Source: Desulfovibrio sp. Fe33
GTDB taxonomy: Bacteria; Desulfobacterota; Desulfovibrionia; Desulfovibrionales; Desulfovibrionaceae
Length of the DNA: 64,000 bases
Direction: 5' to 3'
Assembly (NCBI RefSeq): GCF_028532725.1
Contig: NZ_JAQKGU010000013.1
Location: 46,176 to 110,175 of the forward strand
The position numbers and the translations under genes are program-made. The notes below the pieces were generated by a model. The model had not been told where the DNA came from and searched no databases. It saw only the letters and a program-made list of their open reading frames with translations. Shown one piece after another: positions 55,189-63,917 of this stretch. The first letter of the stretch is position 1; each line of letters starts with the position of its first letter.

Positions 55189-55689
55189 ATGCCGACCTTT
55201 GTTAACCCGGAAAAATGTGACGGCTGCAAGGGTGGCGAAAAGACCGCTTGCATGTACATTTGCCCTAACGATCTGATGATCCTGGATCCCGCCGAAATGA
55301 AGGCCTACAACCAGGAACCGTCCGCTTGCTGGGAATGTTACTCCTGCGTGAAAATTTGCCCCCAGGGCGCCATTGAAGCCCGTCCGTACGCCGACTTCGC
55401 CCCTATGGGTGGTACCTCCATCCCGATGCGTTCCGCTGAAGACATCATGTGGACCATCAAATTCCGTAATGGCAGCGTGAAGCGCTTCAAGTTCCCCATC
55501 CGCACCACCGCTGAAGGTTCCATCAAGCCCTTCGACGGCAAGCCCGAGCCTGGCGATCTGGACTCCGAGCTCCTCTTCACCGAGACCGCGCTGGTCGATC
55601 CGAAGACCGCCGTCATGGAACAGGCCTCCGTCACCGACGCCGACCTGAAGAAAGAGTGGAAGATGGAAGATTACGGCAACCTGGTCTAG
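55189..55689 (+). CDS. aprB: Adenylylsulfate (APS) reductase beta subunit
   Basis: The 166-residue iron-sulfur subunit passes electrons to the FAD of AprA. Eight cluster cysteines are at residues 10, 13, 21, 25 and 47, 50, 53, 57, giving two [4Fe-4S] clusters. The C-terminal tail wraps around AprA in known structures. It opens the apr-qmo unit, with AGGAGGAG as the ribosome-binding site. Codon use is that of highly expressed genes. Confidence 0.98.
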   Translation: MPTFVNPEKCDGCKGGEKTACMYICPNDLMILDPAEMKAYNQEPSACWECYSCVKICPQGAIEARPYADFAPMGGTSIPMRSAEDIMWTIKFRNGSVKRFKFPIRTTAEGSIKPFDGKPEPGDLDSELLFTETALVDPKTAVMEQASVTDADLKKEWKMEDYGNLV

Positions 55690-55755
55690 TTCCAGCTTGC
55701 GGGATCTTGTCTAATTTAGACTACTTGAATCACTTCAAATATTAGGAGAAAAACT

Positions 55756-57753
55756 ATGCCTCTGCTTCCTATCAAAGAAGCCTCCAAGGGTGTTGCTCTC
55801 GCCGAGCCGGAAATCATCGAACAGCACGTTGATATCCTGTTGGTCGGCGGCGGCATGGGTTGCTGCGGTGCCGCTTTTGAAGCCGTCCGCTGGGCCGACA
55901 AGGTTGATCCTTCCCTGAAGATCATGCTCTGCGACAAGGCCGCTCTGGAACGCTCCGGCGCCGTCGCTCAGGGCCTGTCCGCCATCAACACCTACTGCGG
56001 TGACAACGATGTCGACGATTACGTCCGCATGGTCCGCACCGACCTCATGGGCATCGTCCGCGAAGACTTGATCTTCGACCTGGGCCGTCACGTCGACGAC
56101 TCCGTCCATCTGTTTGAAGAATGGGGCCTCCCCGTTTGGGTCAAGAAAGACGGCAAGAACCTCGACGGCGCCAAAGCCAAGGCCGAGGGCCTGGCCATCC
56201 GTAACGGCGCTGCTCCGGTCCGTTCCGGCCGCTGGCAGATCATGATCAACGGTGAGTCCTACAAGTGCATCGTCGCCGAGGCCGCGAAGAACGCCCTGGG
56301 CGAGGACCGCTACGTAGAGCGCGTCTTCATCGTCAAGATGCTCCTGGACGCCAACGAGCCCAACCGCATCGCCGGTGCCGTCGGCTTCTCCACCCGTGAA
56401 AACAAAGTTTACGTCTACACCTGCAACGCCGCTGTCGTGGCTTGCGGCGGCGCCGTCAACGTCTACCGTCCCCGCTCCACCGGTGAGGGCATGGGCCGCG
56501 CCTGGTACCCGGTTTGGAACGCTGGTTCCACCTACACCATGTGTGCTCAGGTCGGCGCTGAAATGACCATGATGGAAAACCGCTTCGTCCCCGCCCGCTT
56601 CAAGGACGGTTACGGCCCGGTCGGCGCTTGGTTCCTGCTCTTCAAGGCCAAAGCCACCAACTACAAGGGTGAGGACTACTGCGAGACCAACCGCGCCATG
56701 CTGAAGCCTTACGAGGATCGCGGCTACGCCAAGGGTCACATCATCCCCACCTGCCTGCGTAACCACATGATGCTCCGTGAAATGCGTGAAGGCCGCGGCC
56801 CGATCTTCATGGACACCAAGACCGCCCTGCTGAACACCGTCAACGGCGACCTGACCGGTCCCGAGTGGAAGCACCTCGAGTCCGAGGCTTGGGAAGACTT
56901 CCTCGACATGTGCGTCGGCCAGGCCAACCTGTGGGCCGCCACCAACTGCGCTCCCGAGGATCGCGGTTCCGAGATCATGCCCACCGAGCCGTACCTCCTG
57001 GGCTCTCACTCCGGTTGCTGCGGCATCTGGGTTTCCGGTCCGGACGAGGCTTGGGTTCCCGAGTCCTACAAGATCAAGGCCGACAACGGCAAAGTGTACA
57101 ACCGTATGACCTCCGTCAACGGCCTGTTCACCTGCGCTGACGGCGTTGGCGCCTCCGGCCACAAGTTCTCCTCCGGTTCCCACGCTGAAGGCCGCATCGT
57201 CGGTAAGCAGCTGGTGCGCTGGTGCGTGGACCACAAGGACTTCAAGCCCGCGCTGAAGGAAACCCCCGCCGACATGGCGAAGGAAATCTACCAGCCCTGG
57301 TACACCTACGAAGCCAACAAGACCGGTTCCACCGACCCCGTCGTGAACCCGGCCTACATCACCCCGCACAACTTCATGATGCGCCTCATCAAGTGCACCG
57401 ATGAATACGGCGGAGGCGTTGGCACCCTGTACATGACCTCCCGGGCTCTGCTGAACACCGGCTTCTGGCTGCTCGGCATGATGGAAGAAGACTCCAAGAA
57501 GCTCGCCGCCCGTGACCTGCACGAGCTGATGCGCTGCTGGGAGCAGTTCCATCGCCTGTGGACCGTCCGCCTGCACATGCAGCACATCGAGTTCCGCGAG
57601 GAATCCCGTTACCCGGGCTTCTACTACCGCGGCGACTTCATGGGCCTGGACGACTCCAAGTGGAAGTGCTTCTGTAACTCCACTTACGATCCCGCCACTG
57701 GCGTGACCACCGTCTTCAAGAAGCCCTACGTCAAGATCATCCCCGACGCCTAA
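55756..57753 (+). CDS. aprA: Adenylylsulfate (APS) reductase alpha subunit
   Basis: The 665-residue FAD protein reduces APS to sulfite and AMP. The FAD-binding start ILLVGGGMGCCGAAFEAVRW and the block ERSGAVAQGLSAINTYCGDN are family hallmarks, with TGEGMGRAWYPVWNAGS and HSGCCGIWVSG further on. Length equals that of Desulfovibrio AprA. TTAGGAG precedes the ATG, 66 bp after aprB. Two hairpins follow, before qmoA. Confidence 0.98.
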   Translation: MPLLPIKEASKGVALAEPEIIEQHVDILLVGGGMGCCGAAFEAVRWADKVDPSLKIMLCDKAALERSGAVAQGLSAINTYCGDNDVDDYVRMVRTDLMGIVREDLIFDLGRHVDDSVHLFEEWGLPVWVKKDGKNLDGAKAKAEGLAIRNGAAPVRSGRWQIMINGESYKCIVAEAAKNALGEDRYVERVFIVKMLLDANEPNRIAGAVGFSTRENKVYVYTCNAAVVACGGAVNVYRPRSTGEGMGRAWYPVWNAGSTYTMCAQVGAEMTMMENRFVPARFKDGYGPVGAWFLLFKAKATNYKGEDYCETNRAMLKPYEDRGYAKGHIIPTCLRNHMMLREMREGRGPIFMDTKTALLNTVNGDLTGPEWKHLESEAWEDFLDMCVGQANLWAATNCAPEDRGSEIMPTEPYLLGSHSGCCGIWVSGPDEAWVPESYKIKADNGKVYNRMTSVNGLFTCADGVGASGHKFSSGSHAEGRIVGKQLVRWCVDHKDFKPALKETPADMAKEIYQPWYTYEANKTGSTDPVVNPAYITPHNFMMRLIKCTDEYGGGVGTLYMTSRALLNTGFWLLGMMEEDSKKLAARDLHELMRCWEQFHRLWTVRLHMQHIEFREESRYPGFYYRGDFMGLDDSKWKCFCNSTYDPATGVTTVFKKPYVKIIPDA

Positions 57754-57773
57754 GCTTAGGTAATGATCACCCC

Positions 57774-57803
57774 GAGAGCGCGGGTCCCCGGACCCGCGCT
57801 CTC
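57774..57803 (+). terminator. Hairpin after aprA
   Basis: GAGAGCGCGGGTCC-CC-GGACCCGCGCTCTC is a perfect 14-bp stem followed only by TTAAG, so it may stabilise or attenuate the apr mRNA rather than terminate it fully. Confidence 0.6.
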
Positions 57804-57819
57804 TTAAGAATCCGGGGCT

Positions 57820-57878
57820 AAAATGGTCTGAATCCGGGCCGGGAAAACCGCTCCCGGTCCGGGTTTAGGCCATTTTTT
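57820..57878 (+). terminator. Long terminator-like hairpin between aprA and qmoA
   Basis: Arms of 25 nt (57820-57844 and 57852-57876, AAAATGGTCTG...GGGA pairing with TCCC...AGGCCATTTT) fold with a few G-T pairs around a 7-nt loop and end in TTTTTT. Only 37 bp remain before qmoA, leaving little room for an independent promoter, so partial read-through is likely. Confidence 0.75.
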
Positions 57879-57915
57879 GGCTTGAGCCTAACTTTATTCG
57901 GGAGGAGTTAAGAGA

Positions 57916-59151
57916 ATGTCGAATAATAGTATTCTCGTAGTAGGCGGAGGGTTCGCTGGAATCACCGCCGCCCTCGAAGCCGCCGAAATCGGCTACGAGG
58001 TGTACATCGTTGAAACCAATCCCTACCTGGGCGGACGGGTAGCGCAGCTGAATCAGTATTTCCCCAAGCTGTGCCCTCCTTCCTGCGGTCTTGAGATTCA
58101 GTTTCAGCGCATCAAAAACAACCCTAACGTCAGGGTCATTACCATGGCCGACGTCACGTCCGTTTCCGGCTCGGTCGGCAACTACGACGTGAAGATCACG
58201 CAGCGTCCCCGCTACGTGAACGAAAAGTGTACCGCCTGCGGCGAGTGTGAGAAGGCCACCAAAAGCATGGTCAGCTCGGAGTTCGATTTCGGCACCGGCA
58301 CCCGCGGCCTGGCGTACAAGACCCATCCCTTCATGTTCCCCATGCGCTACGTTGTGGACGCCGAGAACGCCTCCGAGACCGAGCTGGCCGCCATCAAGAA
58401 CGCCTGCCCGTATGACGCCGTCGATCTCGACGACGCGCCCAAGACCATCGACCTGGCCGTCGGCGCCATCGTCGTGGCCACCGGCTGGAAGCCCTACGAC
58501 GTCACCAAGCTGACCAACCTGGGCGGGGGCAAGCTGAAGAACGTGGTCACCAACATGCAGTTCGAGCGCATGTGCGCTCCCAACGGCCCGACCAACGGCA
58601 AGATCAAGCGGCCTTCCGACGGCTCCGAGCCCCAGAAGATCGCCTTCGTGCAGTGTGCCGGCTCCCGTGACCAGAATCATCTGAACTACTGTTCGTACAT
58701 CTGCTGCATGGCTTCCCTCAAGCATGTCCGCTACGTTCGGGAACGTTCCGACGCCAGCGCAACGATCTACTACATCGACCTGCGCACTCCCGGCCGTTAC
58801 GACAAGTTCAAGACCCTCACCGAGGCTGACGACAAGCTCAGCCTGGTCAAGGGCAAGGTGGCCGCCATCGTCGAGGACCGCGACGGCAATCCCGTCGTCA
58901 CCGTGGAAAACGCGCTGACCGGCATCAAAACCGACGAGAAGTACGACATGGTCGTGCTCGCCACCGGTATGCAGCCCAGCTGCGCCGGACTGCGCGCTCC
59001 GGCTGGATCCATCGACGCTGACGGTTTCGTCATCGACGGCGAGGGCATCATCGCCGCCGGTTGCGCCAAGCAGCCGCTCGACGTCATGAAGACCGCCCAG
59101 TCCGGCACCGCTGCCGCGATGAAGGCGATTCAAACCGTGGTAGGGAGGTAA
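57916..59151 (+). CDS. qmoA: Quinone-interacting membrane-bound oxidoreductase subunit QmoA
   Basis: The 411-residue HdrA-like flavoprotein starts with the dinucleotide motif ILVVGGGFAGITAALEAAE. Cluster cysteines are present in YVNEKCTACGECEKA. NPYLGGRVAQLNQYFPKLCP is typical of QmoA. It works with QmoB and QmoC to pass electrons between menaquinone and APS reductase. GGGAGGAG precedes the ATG. QmoB starts 3 bp after its stop. Confidence 0.97.
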   Translation: MSNNSILVVGGGFAGITAALEAAEIGYEVYIVETNPYLGGRVAQLNQYFPKLCPPSCGLEIQFQRIKNNPNVRVITMADVTSVSGSVGNYDVKITQRPRYVNEKCTACGECEKATKSMVSSEFDFGTGTRGLAYKTHPFMFPMRYVVDAENASETELAAIKNACPYDAVDLDDAPKTIDLAVGAIVVATGWKPYDVTKLTNLGGGKLKNVVTNMQFERMCAPNGPTNGKIKRPSDGSEPQKIAFVQCAGSRDQNHLNYCSYICCMASLKHVRYVRERSDASATIYYIDLRTPGRYDKFKTLTEADDKLSLVKGKVAAIVEDRDGNPVVTVENALTGIKTDEKYDMVVLATGMQPSCAGLRAPAGSIDADGFVIDGEGIIAAGCAKQPLDVMKTAQSGTAAAMKAIQTVVGR

Positions 59152-59154
59152 CCA

Positions 59155-61422
59155 ATGGCTGAAAAGCTTGGAGTATATATTTGTGGAGGCTGCGACATCG
59201 GGGCCAATCTCGATGTCGAAGGACTGGCTCAGTTCTGCGCCAACGGCAAACACTCCTCCGCCGTTGTCGCGGCCAAGTCCAATCCGGTGCTGTGCAGCCC
59301 CGAGGGCAAGGCCATGATCGAGGCCGACATCGCTGAACACGGACTGGACGGCGTGGTCTGCTGCGCCTGTTCGCCCCGCGCCAAGTGGGACGTGTTCAAG
59401 TTCGGCGACACCGTTCAGGTGGAGCGCGTCAACCTGCGCGAACACTGCGTCTGGTCCTATGAGGAAGATCCGCAGTTCCCCGGCCAGATGGAAGTCATCG
59501 CCAAGGACTACTGCAACATGGGAATCATCAAGCTGATAAACAGCCGGATTCCCACTCCCGAACTGCCCGACGCTTTCAAGACCGTGCTGGTCGTCGGCGG
59601 CGGCTTCACCGGCCTGAATGCGGCGCTCAACGCCGCGAGCCTGGGCTACAAGGTGGTTCTGGTCGAGAAGACCGAGAATCTCGGCGGCAAGGCCGCGACC
59701 ATGTACAAGTCCTTCCCGCTGGGCGCGCCCTATTCCGAGCGCGAGCAGCAGATTCACATCAAGGACCTGATCGCCAAGGTCGAGGGCAACGACAAGATCA
59801 CCGTCATCACCGGCGCCACCCTGGATTCCCTGGCCGGAGCTCCCGCCCAGTACAAGGCCACCATCGCCGGCAAGGAATACGAGATCGGCGCGGTCGTCAT
59901 GGCCACCGGTTGGGTTCCCGGCAAGGGCAAGTTCCTGGCTCCGCTCGGCTACGGTTCCATCAAGAACGTGGTCACCGCCGCAGAGTTCGAGGCCATGGCC
60001 GCCAAGGGGGCCATCAAGACCGCCGACGGCCGGACCCCGTCCTCCGTGGCCTTCATCGTGGACACCTCCCTGCTGACCAAGGGCATCACCTACGGTCCCT
60101 GTGGCGAGGCCTGCGAAGAAGAGCTGCCCTGCGACGAGAAAACCGATGAGGGCGCGTGTGAGGATTTCGTCTACGCGGACAAGGAATCCGCCAAGCATTT
60201 GGCGTACTCTTCCGAGTTGACCTCCCTGGTCGCCCTGAAGCACGCCAACTACGTGCGTGAACTCGCCCCCGACGCCGTGGCCTACGTGATCTACGATCAC
60301 ATGATGGTTCCCGGCATCAACGAGAAATACTACCAGGCCGCTCAGGACGACCCGGGCGTCATGCTGACCAAGGGCACCGTCACCGGTGTCGCCGAGGCCG
60401 GTTCTTCCGTGATCGTCAAGGCCAAGGATACCCTGATCGGCCAGGACGTCGAGCTGGTTGCCGACATGGTCGTGGTTCCCACCGCCATCGTCCCGACCAC
60501 CGCGGCCGACCCGACCATGAACTTCGTCTACCGTCAGGGCCCGGCCTTCCCGGATCTCGAGCTGTTCGACGGATTCGCTGATTCGAACTACATCTGCTTC
60601 CCGTACGAGACCCGCCGCACGGGCGTCTACGCCGCCGGTTGCGTGCGCCAGCCCATGGGCCTGGGCCTCGCCGCCGAAGACGCGGCCGGTGCCGCCCTCA
60701 AGGCGATCCAGTGCATCGAGTCCGCCAACCGCGGCGTGTCCGTGCATCCCCGGTCCGGCGATTTGAGCTTCCCGGAGTTCAACTTCACCCGCTGCACCCA
60801 GTGCAAGCGCTGCACCGAGGAATGCCCCTTCGGCGCGTTGGACGACGACGAGAAGGGCACTCCGCTGCCCAACCCGACCCGTTGCCGCCGCTGCGGCACC
60901 TGCATGGGCGCTTGTCCGGAGCGCGTCATCAGCTTCTCCAACTACGGCATCAGCCAGATCGGCCAGGCCATCAAGGAAGTGAAGGTCCCCGACACCCTGG
61001 AGGAAGGCGGTCCCCGCATCATCGTCCTGGCTTGCGAGAACGACGCCTACCCGGCTCTGGACATGGCCGCCATGCGCGGCAAGTCCTGGTCCCCGTATGT
61101 TCGTTTCCTGCCTGTGCGCTGCCTCGGCTCGGTCAACGCCATCTGGGTCGCCGACGCCATGTCCAAGGGTGTTGACGGCGTGATGTTGCTTGGCTGCAAG
61201 TACGGCGACGACTATCAGTGTCACTTTGTCAAGGGTTCCGAACTGTGCAACCGCCGCAAGGAGAACATCGCCGAGTCCCTGGGACGCCTCGGTGTCGAGC
61301 CTGAACGCGTCGAACAGTACGAAATCTCCATCGACATGTACGACAAGGTACCTGAACTGATCGACGAGTTCGTCAACAACATTACCACCAACTTCGGCCC
61401 CAACCCGTTCAAGGGTTACTAG
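59155..61422 (+). CDS. qmoB: Quinone-interacting membrane-bound oxidoreductase subunit QmoB
   Basis: The 755-residue protein has an HdrA-like FAD part (VLVVGGGFTGLNAALNAASL near residue 143). Two [4Fe-4S] motifs follow (TRCTQCKRCTEECPFG and RCRRCGTCMGACPERV near 544-590). A C-terminal MvhD-like domain contains IIVLACENDAYPALDM and VMLLGCKYGDDYQCHF. The HdrA/MvhD fusion is the QmoB signature and suggests flavin-based electron handling. GGGAGGT precedes the ATG. QmoC starts 10 bp later. Confidence 0.97.
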   Translation: MAEKLGVYICGGCDIGANLDVEGLAQFCANGKHSSAVVAAKSNPVLCSPEGKAMIEADIAEHGLDGVVCCACSPRAKWDVFKFGDTVQVERVNLREHCVWSYEEDPQFPGQMEVIAKDYCNMGIIKLINSRIPTPELPDAFKTVLVVGGGFTGLNAALNAASLGYKVVLVEKTENLGGKAATMYKSFPLGAPYSEREQQIHIKDLIAKVEGNDKITVITGATLDSLAGAPAQYKATIAGKEYEIGAVVMATGWVPGKGKFLAPLGYGSIKNVVTAAEFEAMAAKGAIKTADGRTPSSVAFIVDTSLLTKGITYGPCGEACEEELPCDEKTDEGACEDFVYADKESAKHLAYSSELTSLVALKHANYVRELAPDAVAYVIYDHMMVPGINEKYYQAAQDDPGVMLTKGTVTGVAEAGSSVIVKAKDTLIGQDVELVADMVVVPTAIVPTTAADPTMNFVYRQGPAFPDLELFDGFADSNYICFPYETRRTGVYAAGCVRQPMGLGLAAEDAAGAALKAIQCIESANRGVSVHPRSGDLSFPEFNFTRCTQCKRCTEECPFGALDDDEKGTPLPNPTRCRRCGTCMGACPERVISFSNYGISQIGQAIKEVKVPDTLEEGGPRIIVLACENDAYPALDMAAMRGKSWSPYVRFLPVRCLGSVNAIWVADAMSKGVDGVMLLGCKYGDDYQCHFVKGSELCNRRKENIAESLGRLGVEPERVEQYEISIDMYDKVPELIDEFVNNITTNFGPNPFKGY

Positions 61423-61432
61423 GAGGTACGGC

Positions 61433-62704
61433 ATGTCAAATACCGTCAAGGTACAACCGGACCTTAAGTTCGTAAAAGAGTTGCAGGCAGTAGGCGGCGA
61501 CTCTCTGAAGAAGTGCTACCAGTGCGCCACCTGCTCGGTGGTCTGTCCCCTGTCCCCCGCGGACAGCCCGTACCCCCGCAAGGAGATGGTCTGGGCCCAG
61601 TGGGGTCTCAAGGACCGCCTGGTCAATGATATCGACATCTGGCTGTGCCACAACTGCGGAACCTGCTCCAACCTGTGTCCCCGCGGCGCAAAGCCGGGCG
61701 ACCTGCTGTCCGCACTGCGCAACATGGCCTACCGCAACCTGGCCCCGCTTCCGATCATCGGCAAGCTGATGTCCAGCTCCAACGGCATCCTGCCTTTGGC
61801 CGCCGTTCCGGCGATCATCTACGGGATCATCTGGGTCATCATGGCCGGAGTCACCGGCTCCATGTTCCCCACCTTCGAGTGGGACGCGGCGAACCACGCC
61901 TGGAAAGCGGTGGAAGACGGCGTGGTCGTTTTCGGCGGCTTGTTCCCCGGCGACTACACCATCGACCCGATCTTCATCCTGGTCTTCCTGTTCATGCTCT
62001 GGGGCTTCTACGCAGGCGTCAGAAACATGCTCAAGGCCTTTGACGCGCAGCCCAAGACCTTCATCGTGGGCCGCAAGGATGAGCCGAGCTTCATCGCCTG
62101 CCTGATCGACACCGTCAAATACGAGATTCTCCAGCATACCCAGTTCCAGGAGTGCAGCGACGAGGAATCCGACGCACTCGACGTGCAGCGCGCCGTCGGC
62201 CACCGCGGCCTGATGTTCGGCTTCATCGCGCTGATGATCGTTACCGGCGTTGTCGCCGGCGGACATTGGGGCGGCTGGTTCTTCCGCCAGATCGGCATGG
62301 AAGGCCTGGGCGACATCCTGTCCTCCATCGGCCACACTCCGATGCCTCTGTGGTCGCCGATCAAGCTCCTCGCCTTCGTCGGTGCCGGACTCGGCATCTA
62401 CGGCCTCATCGCCGTGACCAAGCGCCGGGTGAACCTGGACCAGGCCAAGCAGTCCTCCAGTTGGTATGACTGGTACCTGCTGGCCCTGATCTGGACCATC
62501 TTCCTGACCGGTATCGGGGCTCTGGTGTTCCGCCTCCTGGGCGTGGGCCTGCTGGCCTACCCGATCTACTACGTGCATCTGATCGGCGTGTTCATGATGC
62601 TCGCGTACCTGCCGTGGTCCAAGCTGGGCCACCTGGTCTACCGTACCGTGGCCCTGTCCTATGCCAAGAAGATTGGCCGCATCCCCATGGGCGCCGACAA
62701 ATAG
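61433..62704 (+). CDS. qmoC: Quinone-interacting membrane-bound oxidoreductase subunit QmoC
   Basis: The 423-residue membrane subunit fuses an HdrC-like domain (clusters KCYQCATCSVVCPLSP and LCHNCGTCSNLCPRGA) to a cytochrome b/NarI-like domain with about six helices. Heme-ligand histidines are likely in TVKYEILQHTQF, VGHRGLMFG, and YYVHLIGVFMMLAY. It should oxidise or reduce menaquinone in the membrane. AGGAGGT precedes the ATG. Its C-terminus ends in a short basic cytoplasmic tail. Confidence 0.97.
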   Translation: MSNTVKVQPDLKFVKELQAVGGDSLKKCYQCATCSVVCPLSPADSPYPRKEMVWAQWGLKDRLVNDIDIWLCHNCGTCSNLCPRGAKPGDLLSALRNMAYRNLAPLPIIGKLMSSSNGILPLAAVPAIIYGIIWVIMAGVTGSMFPTFEWDAANHAWKAVEDGVVVFGGLFPGDYTIDPIFILVFLFMLWGFYAGVRNMLKAFDAQPKTFIVGRKDEPSFIACLIDTVKYEILQHTQFQECSDEESDALDVQRAVGHRGLMFGFIALMIVTGVVAGGHWGGWFFRQIGMEGLGDILSSIGHTPMPLWSPIKLLAFVGAGLGIYGLIAVTKRRVNLDQAKQSSSWYDWYLLALIWTIFLTGIGALVFRLLGVGLLAYPIYYVHLIGVFMMLAYLPWSKLGHLVYRTVALSYAKKIGRIPMGADK

Positions 62705-62754
62705 TCGCCTGGGTGAACATAAAAACGAAGCTTACTTAGTTAAGGAGGCATCAA

Positions 62755-63411
62755 ATGGCTGAAGCTAAGGTATTCCCCATGAACGCTTTCGTGTCTGTTC
62801 TGCGCGGCGAGGCCGCCGACCAGACTCAGCTCGATATGCTGGCTTACATCACCCAGGCTGAAACTCTGGACGCCGACGTCGCCCCCGTGGCGCAGGCTCT
62901 GTCCAAGGCCTGGATCTACGAACAGGAACCCGGTCTGACCTCTTATGCCGAAGGAGACATCTCCAAGCTCGGCAGCCAGGTCAAAATCGAGGCTCTGCCC
63001 GAGGCCGAGGCCGTCCGCGCCAAAGCCGTCCTGGACATCCTGGCCGGTCTGAAGGAAGAAAACGCCGCTCTCAAGGCCCAGGTCGCGAAGCTGGAAGCCG
63101 AGAAGAAGGATCTGGCCGGAAAGATCGGTCCCATGGAAGCCAAGATCAAGACCATCGACGCGCAGAATGCCGCCGGTGAGCAGAAGGTTTCCGTGGCTTC
63201 CAACAAGCTCGACGAGATGACCAAGAAGCTCAACGACCTCATGGCCGAAGTGGAAAAGGTCAAGAGCCAGGGCGTCGTGGTCGCCGGTGTCGCCGGTGCC
63301 GCTGCTGCCGGTGCCGCCGAGGAAGGCGGCATGGCCGCCGGTCCTGCTGTCGGCGGCGAGCCCGAGGCCGATTTTGGTCTTGGCGGAGATGCGTTCGGCG
63401 GCGACTGGTAG
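62755..63411 (+). CDS. qmoD: QmoD-type protein, promoter-distal gene of the qmo operon
   Basis: The 218-residue protein has a soluble N-terminal ~80 residues (MNAFVSVLRGEAADQTQLDM), a long coiled coil (about 95-160, EENAALKAQVAKLEAEKKDL) and a Gly/Ala-rich low-complexity tail ending FGGDW. No membrane segment or cofactor motif is seen. In D. vulgaris the corresponding promoter-distal gene (DVU0851) was studied together with qmoABC and sulfate reduction; synteny is the main basis for the name. AAGGAGG precedes the ATG; strong terminator downstream. Confidence 0.75.
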   Translation: MAEAKVFPMNAFVSVLRGEAADQTQLDMLAYITQAETLDADVAPVAQALSKAWIYEQEPGLTSYAEGDISKLGSQVKIEALPEAEAVRAKAVLDILAGLKEENAALKAQVAKLEAEKKDLAGKIGPMEAKIKTIDAQNAAGEQKVSVASNKLDEMTKKLNDLMAEVEKVKSQGVVVAGVAGAAAAGAAEEGGMAAGPAVGGEPEADFGLGGDAFGGDW

Positions 63412-63435
63412 TCCCGGACCATCCGACGAAAAAAC

Positions 63436-63470
63436 AAGACCCCGCGCTTTTTTGCGCGGGGTCTTTTTTT
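63436..63470 (+). terminator. Terminator of the apr-qmo unit
   Basis: AAGACCCCGCGC-TTTT-GCGCGGGGTCTT then TTTTT: a perfect 12-bp stem with a long T run. Confidence 0.95.
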
Positions 63471-63509
63471 AGGGGATTGCCCTTTTGATTTCATGGAGAG
63501 GAAAATCAG

Positions 63510-63615
63510 GAGTTGAAAGCCGCTTCGCGGCAATAGTCGGGTGATTTCGCCTCCGGCGGGCAAGGGCTCGCACCCTTGCATCCCATGTAAGCGCCTTCGG
63601 CGCGGACTTTAACCT
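63510..63615 (+). repeat. Modular intergenic hairpin repeat, copy E
   Basis: GCCGCTTCGCGGC, GTGATTTCGCCTCCGGCGGG, GCAAGGGC..CCCTTGC, ATCCCATGTAA and GCGCCTTCGGCGC occur in order. It is the complement of copy D over about 100 bp. A shorter relative (GCCCGCCGAAGGCGGCATAAA) lies at 63841. Confidence 0.88.
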
Positions 63616-63917
63616 GTTTTGCCTTCACGATGCGCGGAGAGCCGCTGTTTGGGGCTATTCCCCAAAGGCGATCCAGAAGGAGAAGGTCACTTGCGAGAAA
63701 GACAGGGAATTGAATCGCGTGGGAATTGATACGAAAATGGAGAAGGCGAGAAGGGCGTTTGCGCGTCTGGATGAGCCACGCGCCGTTGTCTGGGAATTGC
63801 ATCCAGCCACCCCCACCATAAGAAAAGCCCCATACCTAGAGCCCGCCGAAGGCGGCATAAAAGGTTTAGGAAAAGGAGAGGATGGGGGTCCGGGGGAAGG
63901 AGAGGAAAGAAGGTACA
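63616..63917. other. Intergenic region before the insertion sequence
   Basis: About 300 bp with no recognisable gene; small ORFs on either strand lack ribosome-binding sites and family features. It holds a partial modular repeat at 63841-63870. Confidence 0.4.

Noticed and set aside
55155..55205. A 16-codon upstream ORF overlapping the aprB start (MNNKTLF...)
   Set aside because: It has no Shine-Dalgarno sequence of its own, and its codons coincide with the strong AGGAGGAG site of aprB, so it is most likely chance.
57865..61449. A 1194-codon open frame on the minus strand opposite qmoA and qmoB
   Set aside because: It mirrors strongly codon-biased real genes, has Gly/Val/Asp/His-rich low-information content typical of GC-rich antisense frames, and has no ribosome-binding site.
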